From Acidobacteriota bacterium (GTDB lineage Bacteria; Acidobacteriota; Terriglobia; Terriglobales; Acidobacteriaceae), in the NCBI GenBank assembly GCA_021851335.1, contig JAJZEA010000008.1:1-64000 (forward strand): a stretch of 64,000 nt of DNA. The letters run 5' to 3'. This document shows positions 43,303-52,027 of the stretch, piece after piece. Position 1 is the first letter of the stretch, and the number at the start of each line of letters is the position of its first letter. The position numbers and the translations under genes were made by a program. The notes beneath the pieces are model-generated. The model did not search any database. It worked only from the letters and a program-made list of their open reading frames with translations, and was not told the DNA's origin.

Positions 43303-43349
43303 GGTTAACAAGGCCTAGAAGCGTGTCTTGCTACTCGTCATCGTCGTCT
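43287..43349. other. 13-bp inverted repeat at the convergent 3' ends
   Basis: Arms 43287-43299 and 43337-43349 are perfect 13-bp complements with a 37-nt spacer. The left arm is the Asp-codon run just before the phosphoesterase stop. The right arm lies between the two convergent stop codons. No T-tract follows, so it is a possible transcript-end structure rather than a proven terminator. Confidence 0.4.
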
Positions 43350-43378
43350 CGCAGCGCCCATTCAAAAGAAGCTGCGGA

Positions 43379-45475
43379 TTACTTCACTGATTCCAGCTCT
43401 GCGCCGGCCTTCTGAATCGCAGCCGTCAGCGCCAGAAGCTGCGCCTTCGCAACATCCGTCTTCCCTGCGTCCAGCGCCTCGTTCACGCCGGGGATATCTA
43501 CAGCTGCATAGCCGGTATACACGCCCGGCGCGTAGACAGTGTGCTTGTACCAGGGACGATCCGGCAGACCCGCATCCGACAGGAACGCCGTCTCCACCGA
43601 CCGCAGCGCCGTATTCAGCGCCGTCGGGTTCGCCGGCGGATGCAGCTCCAGCGACATCACCTGTTGCGCCGCTGCCGTGAACTGTGTCGCCGCCGCCAGT
43701 GCCGGGCCAAAATCGATTCCACGAGCAGTCGGCTTGGCCTGCGCGTTCTTCAGATACTGGGTCAGTTCCTGTCCATAGCTCACGTAATCCAGCGGCAGCA
43801 CGTCGGCGTCGGCCATATGCAGCGCCTCCAGACCAAAGACGCGCGCCATCTCCTGCAAATACACAAAGTGCGGATCTGCATTCATCGTGTACCAGGCATA
43901 GTTGTCAAAGACCGAGTGATAGACGCCATACGCGCCCTCGGAGCCGATATCCGTCGAGGGCACACCCAGATGTTGCAGAAACGGTGTGAAGTCCGATCCC
44001 GAACCCAGATCGCCCACCGGCGCATCGGCGGAAGCGTCCGCCGCCGCCAGCTCATGCGCGCTTCGCAGCTTCCACTGCGAATACACACTGCCACTCACCG
44101 GACTGGGCACCTCCTTCGTCAACTCACGCAGAAACTTCTTCAGCGAAGGCACAGCTTCCGCCGTGAAGCTCGGTCCTGCAACGGCCACATCCACGTTAAA
44201 GTACGCAACCGCCTTCTGCAGCGGCTTTGCATTCTGCTCGGCCCACTCGGTTGACCCGATCAGTCCTTCTTCTTCGGCATCCCAGCTCGCAAAAATGATC
44301 GTCCGCTTCGGCCGCCATCCCTGTCGCAGCAAGGCTCCGATGCCGTGCACAGCCTCCAGCATCGCCGCCGTTCCGCTGTTCGGATCCACCGCGCCATACA
44401 CCCATGCGTCGCGATGGTTGCCCAGCACCACCCACGCATCCGGCTGCTCACTGCCCGGAATCCTGCCAATCACATCCCAGATGGTGCGAATCTTGTAATC
44501 CTGATCGGAGACCAGATGCACGCGCACGCCGCTTCCACCCACGTGATAATGAAACGGCAAAGCGCCCTGCCAGTTCGTCGGCACCGCCGCGCCCTTCAGC
44601 GCGCGCAACATCGGCTCGGCATCGTGATAGCTGATGGGGATGGAGATGATCGTCGGCTGATTGCCCGTCTTCATCGGGTCCATCCTCGCCGAATCCGGCA
44701 GCGTCATCGTCGAAGCCACGCCCGGCGTCTGCGGGTCGCCCGGATAGTTGAACAGATATTGCACCGAGCCACGCTGCACTCCGGTCGCAGGACGCCACGG
44801 ACCATGCGGATACACATCGCCCTGATAGTAGCCATCGTCGCGCGGGTCCGAGTAGATCAGCACCCCGGCTGCGCCGCGCTGCTGCGCGATATACACCTTC
44901 ACGCCGCGAAAATTCGCCCCGTATCGCACCAGCACAATCTTGCCGTGCAGGTCGACGTGCTCGGCTGCAAGCTGGTTGAAATCCGCCAGCGTGCCATAGT
45001 TCGCATACACCACCTCGCCCGTCACGTCTCCGGAAGCCGAGGACCCATTGAACGGCATCACAACATTGGGATTGTCCTGGTACGGGTCGCTTGAAACGTG
45101 TTCCGGTGTCGGTCCAGTCGCCAGCAGTACGCCCTCATCCGTGCGCGCCTCAAAGCTCACCTTGCGCGGCTGATTCATCAGCACGCGATACGGCACAATC
45201 TCCGTCTCCAGCCCCGCCGCGCGAAACTTCGCTGCCACATACTCTGCCGTCTTGTAGTCCTGCGGAGAACTCGCCAGATGCGGCTCCGCTGTCAGCGTCT
45301 TCAGTTCCTCACCGGCCAGCTTTGCGTCCGGTACGGCAAGAAACTCCTCATCCAGCCGAGCTTCAGCCGTCGGATTGCTGTATCCAAACAGTTGCGTCGG
45401 AGCGCTTTGCGCCCATCCCGCCAGTGGCAGCAGCGCCAGTGCGCAGCTCACAGTGCATCTCCAATGTCTTTGCAT
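43379..45475 (-). CDS. Secreted M28-family zinc peptidase, glutamate carboxypeptidase II-like
   Basis: 698 residues from ATG 45475 with AAGGA six bases upstream. After a signal peptide (ALALLPLAGWAQS) the order of modules follows glutamate carboxypeptidase II and the transferrin receptor: a PA (protease-associated) domain at about 130-260 with GKIVLVRYG, a co-catalytic zinc peptidase core and a C-terminal dimerisation helical domain (about 580-690). Metal-ligand positions are readable: His354 in GNHRDAW, Asp364 in VDPNSGT, Glu401/402 in DAEEEGLIGS, Asp in NVDVA and His in VYHSVFDNY. The enzyme would cleave C-terminal residues or dipeptides outside the cell. It forms a peptidase pair with the next gene. 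Confidence 0.92.
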   Translation of the reverse strand: MQRHWRCTVSCALALLPLAGWAQSAPTQLFGYSNPTAEARLDEEFLAVPDAKLAGEELKTLTAEPHLASSPQDYKTAEYVAAKFRAAGLETEIVPYRVLMNQPRKVSFEARTDEGVLLATGPTPEHVSSDPYQDNPNVVMPFNGSSASGDVTGEVVYANYGTLADFNQLAAEHVDLHGKIVLVRYGANFRGVKVYIAQQRGAAGVLIYSDPRDDGYYQGDVYPHGPWRPATGVQRGSVQYLFNYPGDPQTPGVASTMTLPDSARMDPMKTGNQPTIISIPISYHDAEPMLRALKGAAVPTNWQGALPFHYHVGGSGVRVHLVSDQDYKIRTIWDVIGRIPGSEQPDAWVVLGNHRDAWVYGAVDPNSGTAAMLEAVHGIGALLRQGWRPKRTIIFASWDAEEEGLIGSTEWAEQNAKPLQKAVAYFNVDVAVAGPSFTAEAVPSLKKFLRELTKEVPSPVSGSVYSQWKLRSAHELAAADASADAPVGDLGSGSDFTPFLQHLGVPSTDIGSEGAYGVYHSVFDNYAWYTMNADPHFVYLQEMARVFGLEALHMADADVLPLDYVSYGQELTQYLKNAQAKPTARGIDFGPALAAATQFTAAAQQVMSLELHPPANPTALNTALRSVETAFLSDAGLPDRPWYKHTVYAPGVYTGYAAVDIPGVNEALDAGKTDVAKAQLLALTAAIQKAGAELESVK

Positions 45476-45506
45476 CATTCGTCCTTGTCTTTATGGTTTT
45501 CTTGCT

Positions 45507-46685
45507 TCAGGGCTGTGTCGTCTGCGGCGCAAAATCGCGAATCGCATCCACTTGTTTCTGGTCCAGATGGTTCAGCAGATCCACCACCAGGTCCACCATC
45601 CGGTCAAAATCTCCTCGGTTCATAATTCCATTGTGCGCATGGGTATAGCGCACCGGCACCACCAGATTTACAGTCGGCGTTCCCCCGTTGCTGGCCTGCA
45701 TCTCCGCCGAGTCATCGCCATATCCCTGCACCAGATCCAGTTGCAGCGGAATATGATTATCCGCCGCCGTCGCCTTCACCAGCGTCACCAGCTTGCGGTT
45801 GGGCAGCGTGCTGGAGTCATACAAAAACAACCCCGGTCCTGCGCCCAGTTTTTCCTGCGTCTCTTCCGGATGCCCCGGATACACATCGCCCGTAATGCCG
45901 CCTTCAATCGCAATGCCCAGATCCGGCTTTACCGCTTCGGCCGCCGTATGCGCTCCGCGCAGACCAATCTCTTCCTGCGTCGTCGCTACATAAAACAACT
46001 GGTTCGGATGCGCGCTCTTCGCCGTGCGCCGCATTGCCTCAATCAGCACGGCACAGCCCACGCGATCATCCCATGCCTTGCCCAGATAGTTCTCCGATCC
46101 GTTCAGCACCTCAAACGGCGAATCGGGAACTACAGGATCACCCGGCTCAATGCCCATTGCCGCCGCCTGCTCAGCCGTCATTGCACCAATGTCGATTGCA
46201 AGCATATTGCGCGGATACACTCGACCCCGTTCCTCGGCGGGCACCACATGAATGTCGCGAATCCCGGTCACGCCGCGCACCGGGCCTTTCGATCCCAGAA
46301 TCGTCCATCGCTGATCGACCAGCGCCTGATCCAGCCACCCGCCCAGCATCTGCATCGTCACCAGACCATTCGGTGTAACACGCCGCACCATCCCGCCCAG
46401 CTCATCCATATGTGCGTCAATCATGATGCGAGGTCCGGCGCTGCCTTGTCGCGCAATCACCGATCCCAGTCCGTCATAGCGCAACTCCGTTGAAGCCGCC
46501 TTCATCCTCGGAACCATAATCGCCCGAACCGGCTCTTCGGCTCCTGGTGGTCCGGCTGCATTCGACAACTCACGCAAAAGCTCCACCGTCGCATCCGCGT
46601 TGCCAGTTGCACGGTTCTGAGCCGTGAGTTGCGGAGACAGGCCCGTCACCCACAAGAGCGCCACCAGAGAGAAGAGGAATCGCAT
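45507..46685 (-). CDS. Secreted M42-family aminopeptidase-like metallopeptidase
   Basis: 392 residues from ATG 46685 with AGGA eight bases upstream; the frame is open further back without a site. A signal peptide (FLFSLVALLWVTGLSPQLTAQ) is followed by a co-catalytic zinc peptidase: DAHMDELGGMV (first ligand), the dimer-interface insert, KAWDDRVGCAVLIEAM (bridging Asp), TQEEIGLRGAH (catalytic Glu pair) and late ligands around RYTHAHNGIMNR. M42 enzymes are usually cytoplasmic oligomers (PepA-like), so a secretion signal is notable. It lies 31 nt upstream of the M28 gene and probably shares its transcript. Confidence 0.9.
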   Translation of the reverse strand: MRFLFSLVALLWVTGLSPQLTAQNRATGNADATVELLRELSNAAGPPGAEEPVRAIMVPRMKAASTELRYDGLGSVIARQGSAGPRIMIDAHMDELGGMVRRVTPNGLVTMQMLGGWLDQALVDQRWTILGSKGPVRGVTGIRDIHVVPAEERGRVYPRNMLAIDIGAMTAEQAAAMGIEPGDPVVPDSPFEVLNGSENYLGKAWDDRVGCAVLIEAMRRTAKSAHPNQLFYVATTQEEIGLRGAHTAAEAVKPDLGIAIEGGITGDVYPGHPEETQEKLGAGPGLFLYDSSTLPNRKLVTLVKATAADNHIPLQLDLVQGYGDDSAEMQASNGGTPTVNLVVPVRYTHAHNGIMNRGDFDRMVDLVVDLLNHLDQKQVDAIRDFAPQTTQP

Positions 46686-46814
46686 GCGTTGCATCCTATC
46701 ACCCCATCGCGAGATTCCCCGAGAGATTTTTCTCCTGCAAAAATCAGCTTCGCCCGTGCTCCCCGGCAACCCGCCGCACGGCAGCGAAACGCTACACTGG
46801 AAGCAGGAAAATTC

Positions 46815-47684
46815 ATGGCCGCCTTCGCCCAGATTCGCGTCACGCTCGAGATGATCAAGTGGGAACACTCCATCTTCGCGCTGCCCTTTGCGCTCACCGG
46901 CGCCATGCTCGCCGCCAACGGACTTCCGCCCATGCGCGTCCTGGTTTGGATCATCGTTGCCATGGTCAGCGCGCGTTCGGCGGCCATGGCCTTCAACCGC
47001 TGGGCAGACGCTGCGCTTGACGCAGCCAACCCGCGCACACGCTCACGCGCCATTCCCGCCGGCCTGCTCTCGCCCGGCTTCGTTCTCACCTTCACCCTGC
47101 TGATGACGGCAGCCTTCGAGCTTGCCTGCTGGCAGCTCAACCAGCTCACACTGCTGCTTTCGCCCATTGTCATCCTGGTGCTCTTCGGCTACTCCTACAT
47201 GAAGCGCTGGACGCGCTTCAGTCACCTCGTCCTCGGGCTTTCCCTCGGCATCGCGCCGTCTGCGGCCTGGATCGCCGTCCGCGGCTCACTTGACCCGCGC
47301 ATCGTTCTGCTCACCGTCATCGTCCTGCTTTGGACGGCAGGTTTCGACATCCTCTACGCCTGCCAGGATTTCGATCATGATCGACAGGCTGGCCTCTACA
47401 GCATTCCCCAGTCCCTGGGCCTCGAAGCCGCCTTTCGCATCGCGCAACTGGCACATCTCGCCGTCGTCCTGCTGCTGGCAATCTTTGCTGCTCTCTTCCA
47501 CTTTGGCTTGGCCGGAGATGTAGGTGTTCTGCTGGTCGCCGCGCTTCTGCTCTATGAGCATCGGCTGGTTTCCCCACGCGATCTCTCGCGCCTCAATGCT
47601 GCTTTCTTCACCATGAATGGCATCATCGCCACGGTCTTCTTTCTCTCCGTCGCAACCGACCTCCTGCTGAAGTCCCGACTCTGA
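46815..47684 (+). CDS. ubiA: UbiA-family polyprenyltransferase (MqnP-like candidate)
   Basis: 289 residues from ATG 46815 with AGGA six bases upstream. It is a membrane enzyme with about nine helices. Both Asp-rich motifs are clear: NRWADAALDAANPRTRSR (NxxxDxxxD) and the second DFDHDRQAGLYSIP. It attaches an isoprenoid chain to an aromatic acceptor. UbiA, MenA and the MqnP enzymes of the futalosine pathway all belong here. Because the organism has mqnE, the natural acceptor may be 1,4-dihydroxy-6-naphthoate rather than 4-hydroxybenzoate (inference). It precedes pheA on the same strand by 126 nt. Confidence 0.9.
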   Translation: MAAFAQIRVTLEMIKWEHSIFALPFALTGAMLAANGLPPMRVLVWIIVAMVSARSAAMAFNRWADAALDAANPRTRSRAIPAGLLSPGFVLTFTLLMTAAFELACWQLNQLTLLLSPIVILVLFGYSYMKRWTRFSHLVLGLSLGIAPSAAWIAVRGSLDPRIVLLTVIVLLWTAGFDILYACQDFDHDRQAGLYSIPQSLGLEAAFRIAQLAHLAVVLLLAIFAALFHFGLAGDVGVLLVAALLLYEHRLVSPRDLSRLNAAFFTMNGIIATVFFLSVATDLLLKSRL

Positions 47685-47809
47685 TCCCGCCGGGTTGAGG
47701 CCGGTTCTCGTTGGGGCCTGTTCTTTCCCTGCTCCTGGAAACGATATGATGATAGGTTGCACTCGCCGCCGCGCTTCCAATTCCAGCGGTCGGCGATCCG
47801 GGAGTTCTC

Positions 47810-48634
47810 TTGTCGCTTGTTGCCATCCAGGGTGAAATCGGCGCCTTCAGTCATGAAGCCGCATTGCGGCTCGTTCCGGAAGCTTCCATTCTTCCATGCT
47901 CACTCTCGGCCGACGTCTTCGCCGCGCTCTCCACCGGGCAGGTCGATGCCGCCGTCATTCCCATTGAAAACAGCCTCGCCGGCTCGGTCATCGAACACTT
48001 CGACCTGCTGCTCAAACACGACCTGGTCATCGTCGAGGAAGCGCTGCTGCGCATCCGTCACAACCTCATCGCCCTGCCCGGCGTCGCGCTCTTCCAGATT
48101 CACACCGTCTACTCCCATCCGGTTGCCCTGGCCCAGTGTCGCCAGTTCTTCGTCGCTCATCCGGCCATCCATGCCTGCGCCTTTTATGACACCGCCGGCA
48201 GTGTCAAACATCTCGCTGAAACCGCCAACCATTCCGCTGCCGCCATCGCCAGCCGCCATGCCGCGCACGAATATGGCGCGGAAATCCTCGCCGCCGATAT
48301 CGAAGACAATCCGGAAAACTACACCCGTTTTTTTCTCCTTCATCGTCGCTCCGTCGCGCCCGCTGTCCTCGATGCCAACAAGCTCAGCGTAGCGTTTGCC
48401 GTCGAAAATCGCCCCGGCACGCTGGTTGCTGCCTTGCAGCAGATTGCCGAGCAGGGAACCAATCTCACCAAAATCGAGTCGCGCCCCGTCCACGGGCGCC
48501 CATGGGAATATATCTTCTACGTCGATTGCCAGCTCTCTCACCCCGGTGCTGCCGACCTGGCACTGGCCGCACTCCAAGCGCATTGCTCCATGGTGCGCGA
48601 ACTGGGACGTTATCGCGAAGCAGTCCAGAAATAG
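47810..48634 (+). CDS. pheA: Prephenate dehydratase
   Basis: 274 residues from TTG 47810, which has GGGAG five bases upstream. It is a stand-alone prephenate dehydratase (no fused chorismate mutase): residues 1-185 carry VAIQGEIGAFSHEAAL, DAAVIPIENSLAGSV, and the catalytic Thr-Arg-Phe in NPENYTRFFLL. Residues about 195-270 form the ACT regulatory domain (VAFAVENRPGTLVAALQQIAEQGTNLTKIESRP), which binds phenylalanine for feedback inhibition. The pathway is completed by DAHP synthase (aroF) earlier in the window and by genes elsewhere. Confidence 0.96.
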   Translation: MSLVAIQGEIGAFSHEAALRLVPEASILPCSLSADVFAALSTGQVDAAVIPIENSLAGSVIEHFDLLLKHDLVIVEEALLRIRHNLIALPGVALFQIHTVYSHPVALAQCRQFFVAHPAIHACAFYDTAGSVKHLAETANHSAAAIASRHAAHEYGAEILAADIEDNPENYTRFFLLHRRSVAPAVLDANKLSVAFAVENRPGTLVAALQQIAEQGTNLTKIESRPVHGRPWEYIFYVDCQLSHPGAADLALAALQAHCSMVRELGRYREAVQK

Positions 48635-48898
48635 GTTCGTCCTTTCATCTCATCCCCACCCCCGCCTCAAGCCCTCCCCTTGACCGCCGATAACCCCACT
48701 GTACGCATGAAGCTGAGATGACCAACCATGTATGCACCATTCCGCGTCTTGCCGGAACCATTTGTTCCGCATTCCGTATCGTTTCTCAAGGGCCAGCCCT
48801 TTGCTCGACGGCAAAGTTGGTTCAGGGTCGGCATCGCTTTTTGAAACTTTCGCAAGGTTAAAAGTGTCTAATGAGGAAAGTTGATACGAGGACGCTCA

Positions 48899-51358
48899 AT
48901 GTTTAACCTCTCCGGTAACCGACAATCCGACTCCAACGAACGCGCCAACTCCACCGCGAATACCACAGGATCACGCCACTATCCTGTTCTTCCAGTGCGA
49001 GATACGGTTCTGTTCCCGCATGCCGTCCTGCCTCTCACCGTAGGGCGCGAAAGCTCCGTCCAACTCATCGAATCCCTCGGTGAACAGCGCACCATCGTCG
49101 TCGTCGCCCAGCGCGATCCACGCGTCGACAACCCGCAGCCCGAAGATCTGCATGAGTGGGGAACTCTGGCGACTGTTCACAAAGTCGTCAAAATGCCCAA
49201 CCAAAGTCGCTTTGTCTTCACGGAAGGCACCGAACGCGTCCGTCTGCGCAAGATCACGCAAACTGAGCCTTTCCTGATCGCCGCCATTGAGGTCGTTCCC
49301 GAGTCCGCCTTTGACTCCACTCAGCCCGACATGGAGGTGCAGGCGCTCCAGCGCAACGCCGTCGCCCACTTCCAGCAGATTGTCGCCGCATCGCCCACCC
49401 TCTCCGATGAGTTGCAGACCATCTCCGCCAATATCGAAGAGCCGGGTCGCACGGCGGACTTCATCGCTGCATCGCTGCCTTTTCTCACCACCGCCGACAA
49501 GCAGGGCCTGCTTGAACTCAGTTCCGCCACCGAGCGGCTGGAGCGCGTCAACCAGCTTCTTGCCAAGGAGCTGGAGGTCCAGCAGCTTCGCAATCGCATT
49601 CAAAGCGAGGTGCAGGACCAGGTTCAGCAATCCCAGCGCGATTACTACCTCCGCGAGCAGCTCAAGGCCATCCAGAAGGAGTTGGGCGAGGCCGACGAAG
49701 GGCAGCGCGACATCGATGATCTGCGCAAAAAAATCGAATCCGCCGGCATGTCCGAAGAGGTGCGCAAAGTCGCCGACAAGGAACTCAGCCGCCTGGCCCG
49801 CATGTCGCCCATGGCCGCCGACACCGCCATGCAGCGCAACTACGTCGAGTGGCTCGCCACCCTGCCCTGGAGCAAAAGCAGCGGCACCACCATCGATCTT
49901 GCCTACGCGCGTCAGATCCTCGACGCCGATCACTACGGCCTCAAGAAGGTCAAGGACCGCATCCTCGATTACCTCAGCGTCCTCCAGCTCAAGCCCGACA
50001 TGAAAGGCCCGATCCTCTGCTTTGTTGGTCCTCCGGGCGTCGGCAAAACCTCGCTCGGCCGCTCCATCGCGCGTGCCCTTGGGCGCAACTTCCAGCGTCT
50101 CTCTCTCGGCGGCATGCACGACGAGGCAGAGATTCGCGGCCATCGGCGCACCTATGTCGGAGCGCTCCCCGGTCAGATCATCCAGTCCATTCGTCGCGCC
50201 GAGGTCAACGATCCTGTCCTCATGCTTGACGAAGTGGACAAGCTTGGCCGCGACTTCCGTGGCGACCCTGCCGCGGCGCTGCTCGAAACCCTTGATCCCG
50301 AGCAGAACGCCACCTTCCGCGACAACTATCTCGACGTTCCCTTTGACCTGTCGAAGGTACTTTTCATCTGCACCGCCAACATGCTCGATCCCATCCCCGA
50401 GCCGCTGCTCGATCGCATGGAGATCATCCCGCTGCAAGGCTACAGCGAAGAGGAAAAAGTCCACATCGCCTTCAACTACCTCATCCCGCGTCAGATTGAG
50501 GCCAATGGCATTCGCGGCGACCAGATCGAGTTTCCCGAGGACTCCGTACGCCATCTCGTCCGCCATTACACCCGCGAAGCGGGCGTGCGCAAACTGGAGC
50601 AGCTCATCGGCACCATCTGCCGCAAGCAGGCGCGTCGCATCGTCGAGGGCAACGACTCAACTCTGGTCGTCACCAGCGAGATTCTCCAGGAGTTCCTCGG
50701 CGGACAGCAGGTGCGTGTGGACAGCGAAATCTTCGAGCGCACTCAACGCCCGGGTGTCTCCGTCGGACTAGCCTGGACACCGGCAGGTGGCGATGTGCTC
50801 TTCGTCGAGGCCAACAAGATGAAGGGCAAGGGCGGCTTCACCATGACCGGCCAGATCGGCGACGTCATGCAGGAGTCCATGCAGGCCGCGCTTACCTGGG
50901 TCCGCTCCAACGCCGCCCTCATCGGCGTCGAAGAGGACTTCACCTCGGCCACCGACCTGCACATCCACGTCCCCGCTGGAGCCATTCCCAAGGATGGACC
51001 CTCTGCCGGCGTCACCATGGTCACCACGCTCGTCTCGCTGCTCACCAACACGCCGGTCCGTCCCTTCACCGCCATGACCGGCGAGATCACCCTCAGCGGC
51101 AACGTGCTTCCTGTCGGTGGCATCAAGGAAAAATTCCTCGCTGCCCGCCGCGCCGGTGTGCAGCACATCATCCTTCCGGCGGAGAATCGTCAGAATGTCG
51201 ACGAAGACCTCACCGCTGCGCAACTGGAGGGTGTCACGATCCACTATGTCACGCGCGTCGAAGAGGTGCTGGCCGCCGCGCTTCCACTCATCTTCGCCCA
51301 GCCTGCAGGACGCCTGCCGCACTTCCAGCCCGGCAGCGAACCCACTGCAACGGCCTGA
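48899..51358 (+). CDS. lon: ATP-dependent protease Lon
   Basis: 819 residues from ATG 48899, which has GAGG seven bases upstream; the frame is open 18 nt earlier. The N-terminal substrate domain (LON, about 27-220) follows a short disordered start. The AAA+ domain has Walker A GPPGVGKT and Walker B VLMLDEVDK, and the protease domain has the Ser-Lys dyad in PKDGPSAG and GGIKEKFLAARRAG. Between the pheA stop and this start are 264 nt, with a TTGAAA hexamer at 48841 and TCTAAT 20 nt later; the spacing is too long for a standard promoter. It is followed by a strong terminator. Confidence 0.97.
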   Translation: MFNLSGNRQSDSNERANSTANTTGSRHYPVLPVRDTVLFPHAVLPLTVGRESSVQLIESLGEQRTIVVVAQRDPRVDNPQPEDLHEWGTLATVHKVVKMPNQSRFVFTEGTERVRLRKITQTEPFLIAAIEVVPESAFDSTQPDMEVQALQRNAVAHFQQIVAASPTLSDELQTISANIEEPGRTADFIAASLPFLTTADKQGLLELSSATERLERVNQLLAKELEVQQLRNRIQSEVQDQVQQSQRDYYLREQLKAIQKELGEADEGQRDIDDLRKKIESAGMSEEVRKVADKELSRLARMSPMAADTAMQRNYVEWLATLPWSKSSGTTIDLAYARQILDADHYGLKKVKDRILDYLSVLQLKPDMKGPILCFVGPPGVGKTSLGRSIARALGRNFQRLSLGGMHDEAEIRGHRRTYVGALPGQIIQSIRRAEVNDPVLMLDEVDKLGRDFRGDPAAALLETLDPEQNATFRDNYLDVPFDLSKVLFICTANMLDPIPEPLLDRMEIIPLQGYSEEEKVHIAFNYLIPRQIEANGIRGDQIEFPEDSVRHLVRHYTREAGVRKLEQLIGTICRKQARRIVEGNDSTLVVTSEILQEFLGGQQVRVDSEIFERTQRPGVSVGLAWTPAGGDVLFVEANKMKGKGGFTMTGQIGDVMQESMQAALTWVRSNAALIGVEEDFTSATDLHIHVPAGAIPKDGPSAGVTMVTTLVSLLTNTPVRPFTAMTGEITLSGNVLPVGGIKEKFLAARRAGVQHIILPAENRQNVDEDLTAAQLEGVTIHYVTRVEEVLAAALPLIFAQPAGRLPHFQPGSEPTATA

Positions 51359-51401
51359 ACGACGATGGCCTGAAAGCCCAGGGAATAGACGCCGATCGCA
51401 T

Positions 51402-51442
51402 ACACAGAGCCTGTGCTCCCGCAGCACAGGCTCTGTGTTTTC
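51402..51442 (+). terminator. Rho-independent terminator of lon
   Basis: Arms 51402-51417 and 51423-51438 are perfect 16-bp complements with a 5-nt loop (CCCGC) and a T-run (GTGTTTT) at the end. It starts 44 nt after the lon stop. Confidence 0.88.
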
Positions 51443-51495
51443 CGTCGGCCAGCCATGCGCAAAGCCAGCTATCCTTTTACGAGGAGTGATCGACC

Positions 51496-51987
51496 ATGCC
51501 AACCGATGAGGATTTTCTGCGCCGTGCCATCCAGCTTGCCGTCCACAACGTTCACTCCGGCGCCGGCGGACCCTTTGCCGCCGTCATCGTGCGAGACGGT
51601 CAGATCCTCGGCGAAGGCGCAAACTCCGTCACGCGAACGCTCGATGCCACGGCCCACGGCGAGGTCAACGCCATCCGCGACGCCTGCCGCCGCACGGGTG
51701 ATTTTCTGCTCACCGGCTGCACGCTCTACACCAGTTGCGAGCCTTGCCCCATGTGTCTTGCCGCCTGTTACTGGGCGCAGATTGAGCGCGTCGTCTTCGG
51801 CGCTTCCCAAAGCGATGCCAACAATGCCGGGTTCGGCGACGAAACCCTCTATCGCGAATTCGCGTTGCCTGCGGCCGAGCGCGCCCTTCCTGTCGTAGGT
51901 ATGCTGCAAGCGGAAGCGCTGGCTGTCTTTGATGCCTGGCAAGCGTCCATGCAACGCATCGACTACGGCTCACTGCCCCAGGCCTGA
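51496..51987 (+). CDS. Nucleoside/nucleobase deaminase, guanine-deaminase-like
   Basis: 163 residues from ATG 51496, preceded at a distance by GAGGAG (51481-51486). It is a cytidine/deoxycytidylate-deaminase-fold enzyme. The zinc site is HGEVNAIR and PCPMC, with catalytic Glu in the first. The surrounding motifs (GGPFAAVIVRDGQILGEGANSV, LYTSCEPCPMCLAACYWAQI, DETLYREFALP) resemble guanine deaminase (GuaD) more than TadA. The first motif usually reads HAE; here it reads HGE, a small change next to the ligand His. The product would be xanthine plus ammonia. Confidence 0.88.
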   Translation: MPTDEDFLRRAIQLAVHNVHSGAGGPFAAVIVRDGQILGEGANSVTRTLDATAHGEVNAIRDACRRTGDFLLTGCTLYTSCEPCPMCLAACYWAQIERVVFGASQSDANNAGFGDETLYREFALPAAERALPVVGMLQAEALAVFDAWQASMQRIDYGSLPQA

Positions 51988-52027
51988 ATTCCAACCCGCC
52001 GGATTCCAGCTCTGGATCAGCGAGGAC

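Noticed and set aside
48841-48872. Standard sigma-70 promoter upstream of lon
   Set aside because: TTGAAA and TCTAAT are separated by 20 nt, too far for a normal promoter; a heat-shock sigma match is also poor. Left as a note in the lon entry.
48971-50566. 531-codon open frame antisense to lon
   Set aside because: No recognisable domain; composition is that of a reverse-strand reading of a GC-rich gene. The lon frame has full Walker and Ser-Lys motifs.
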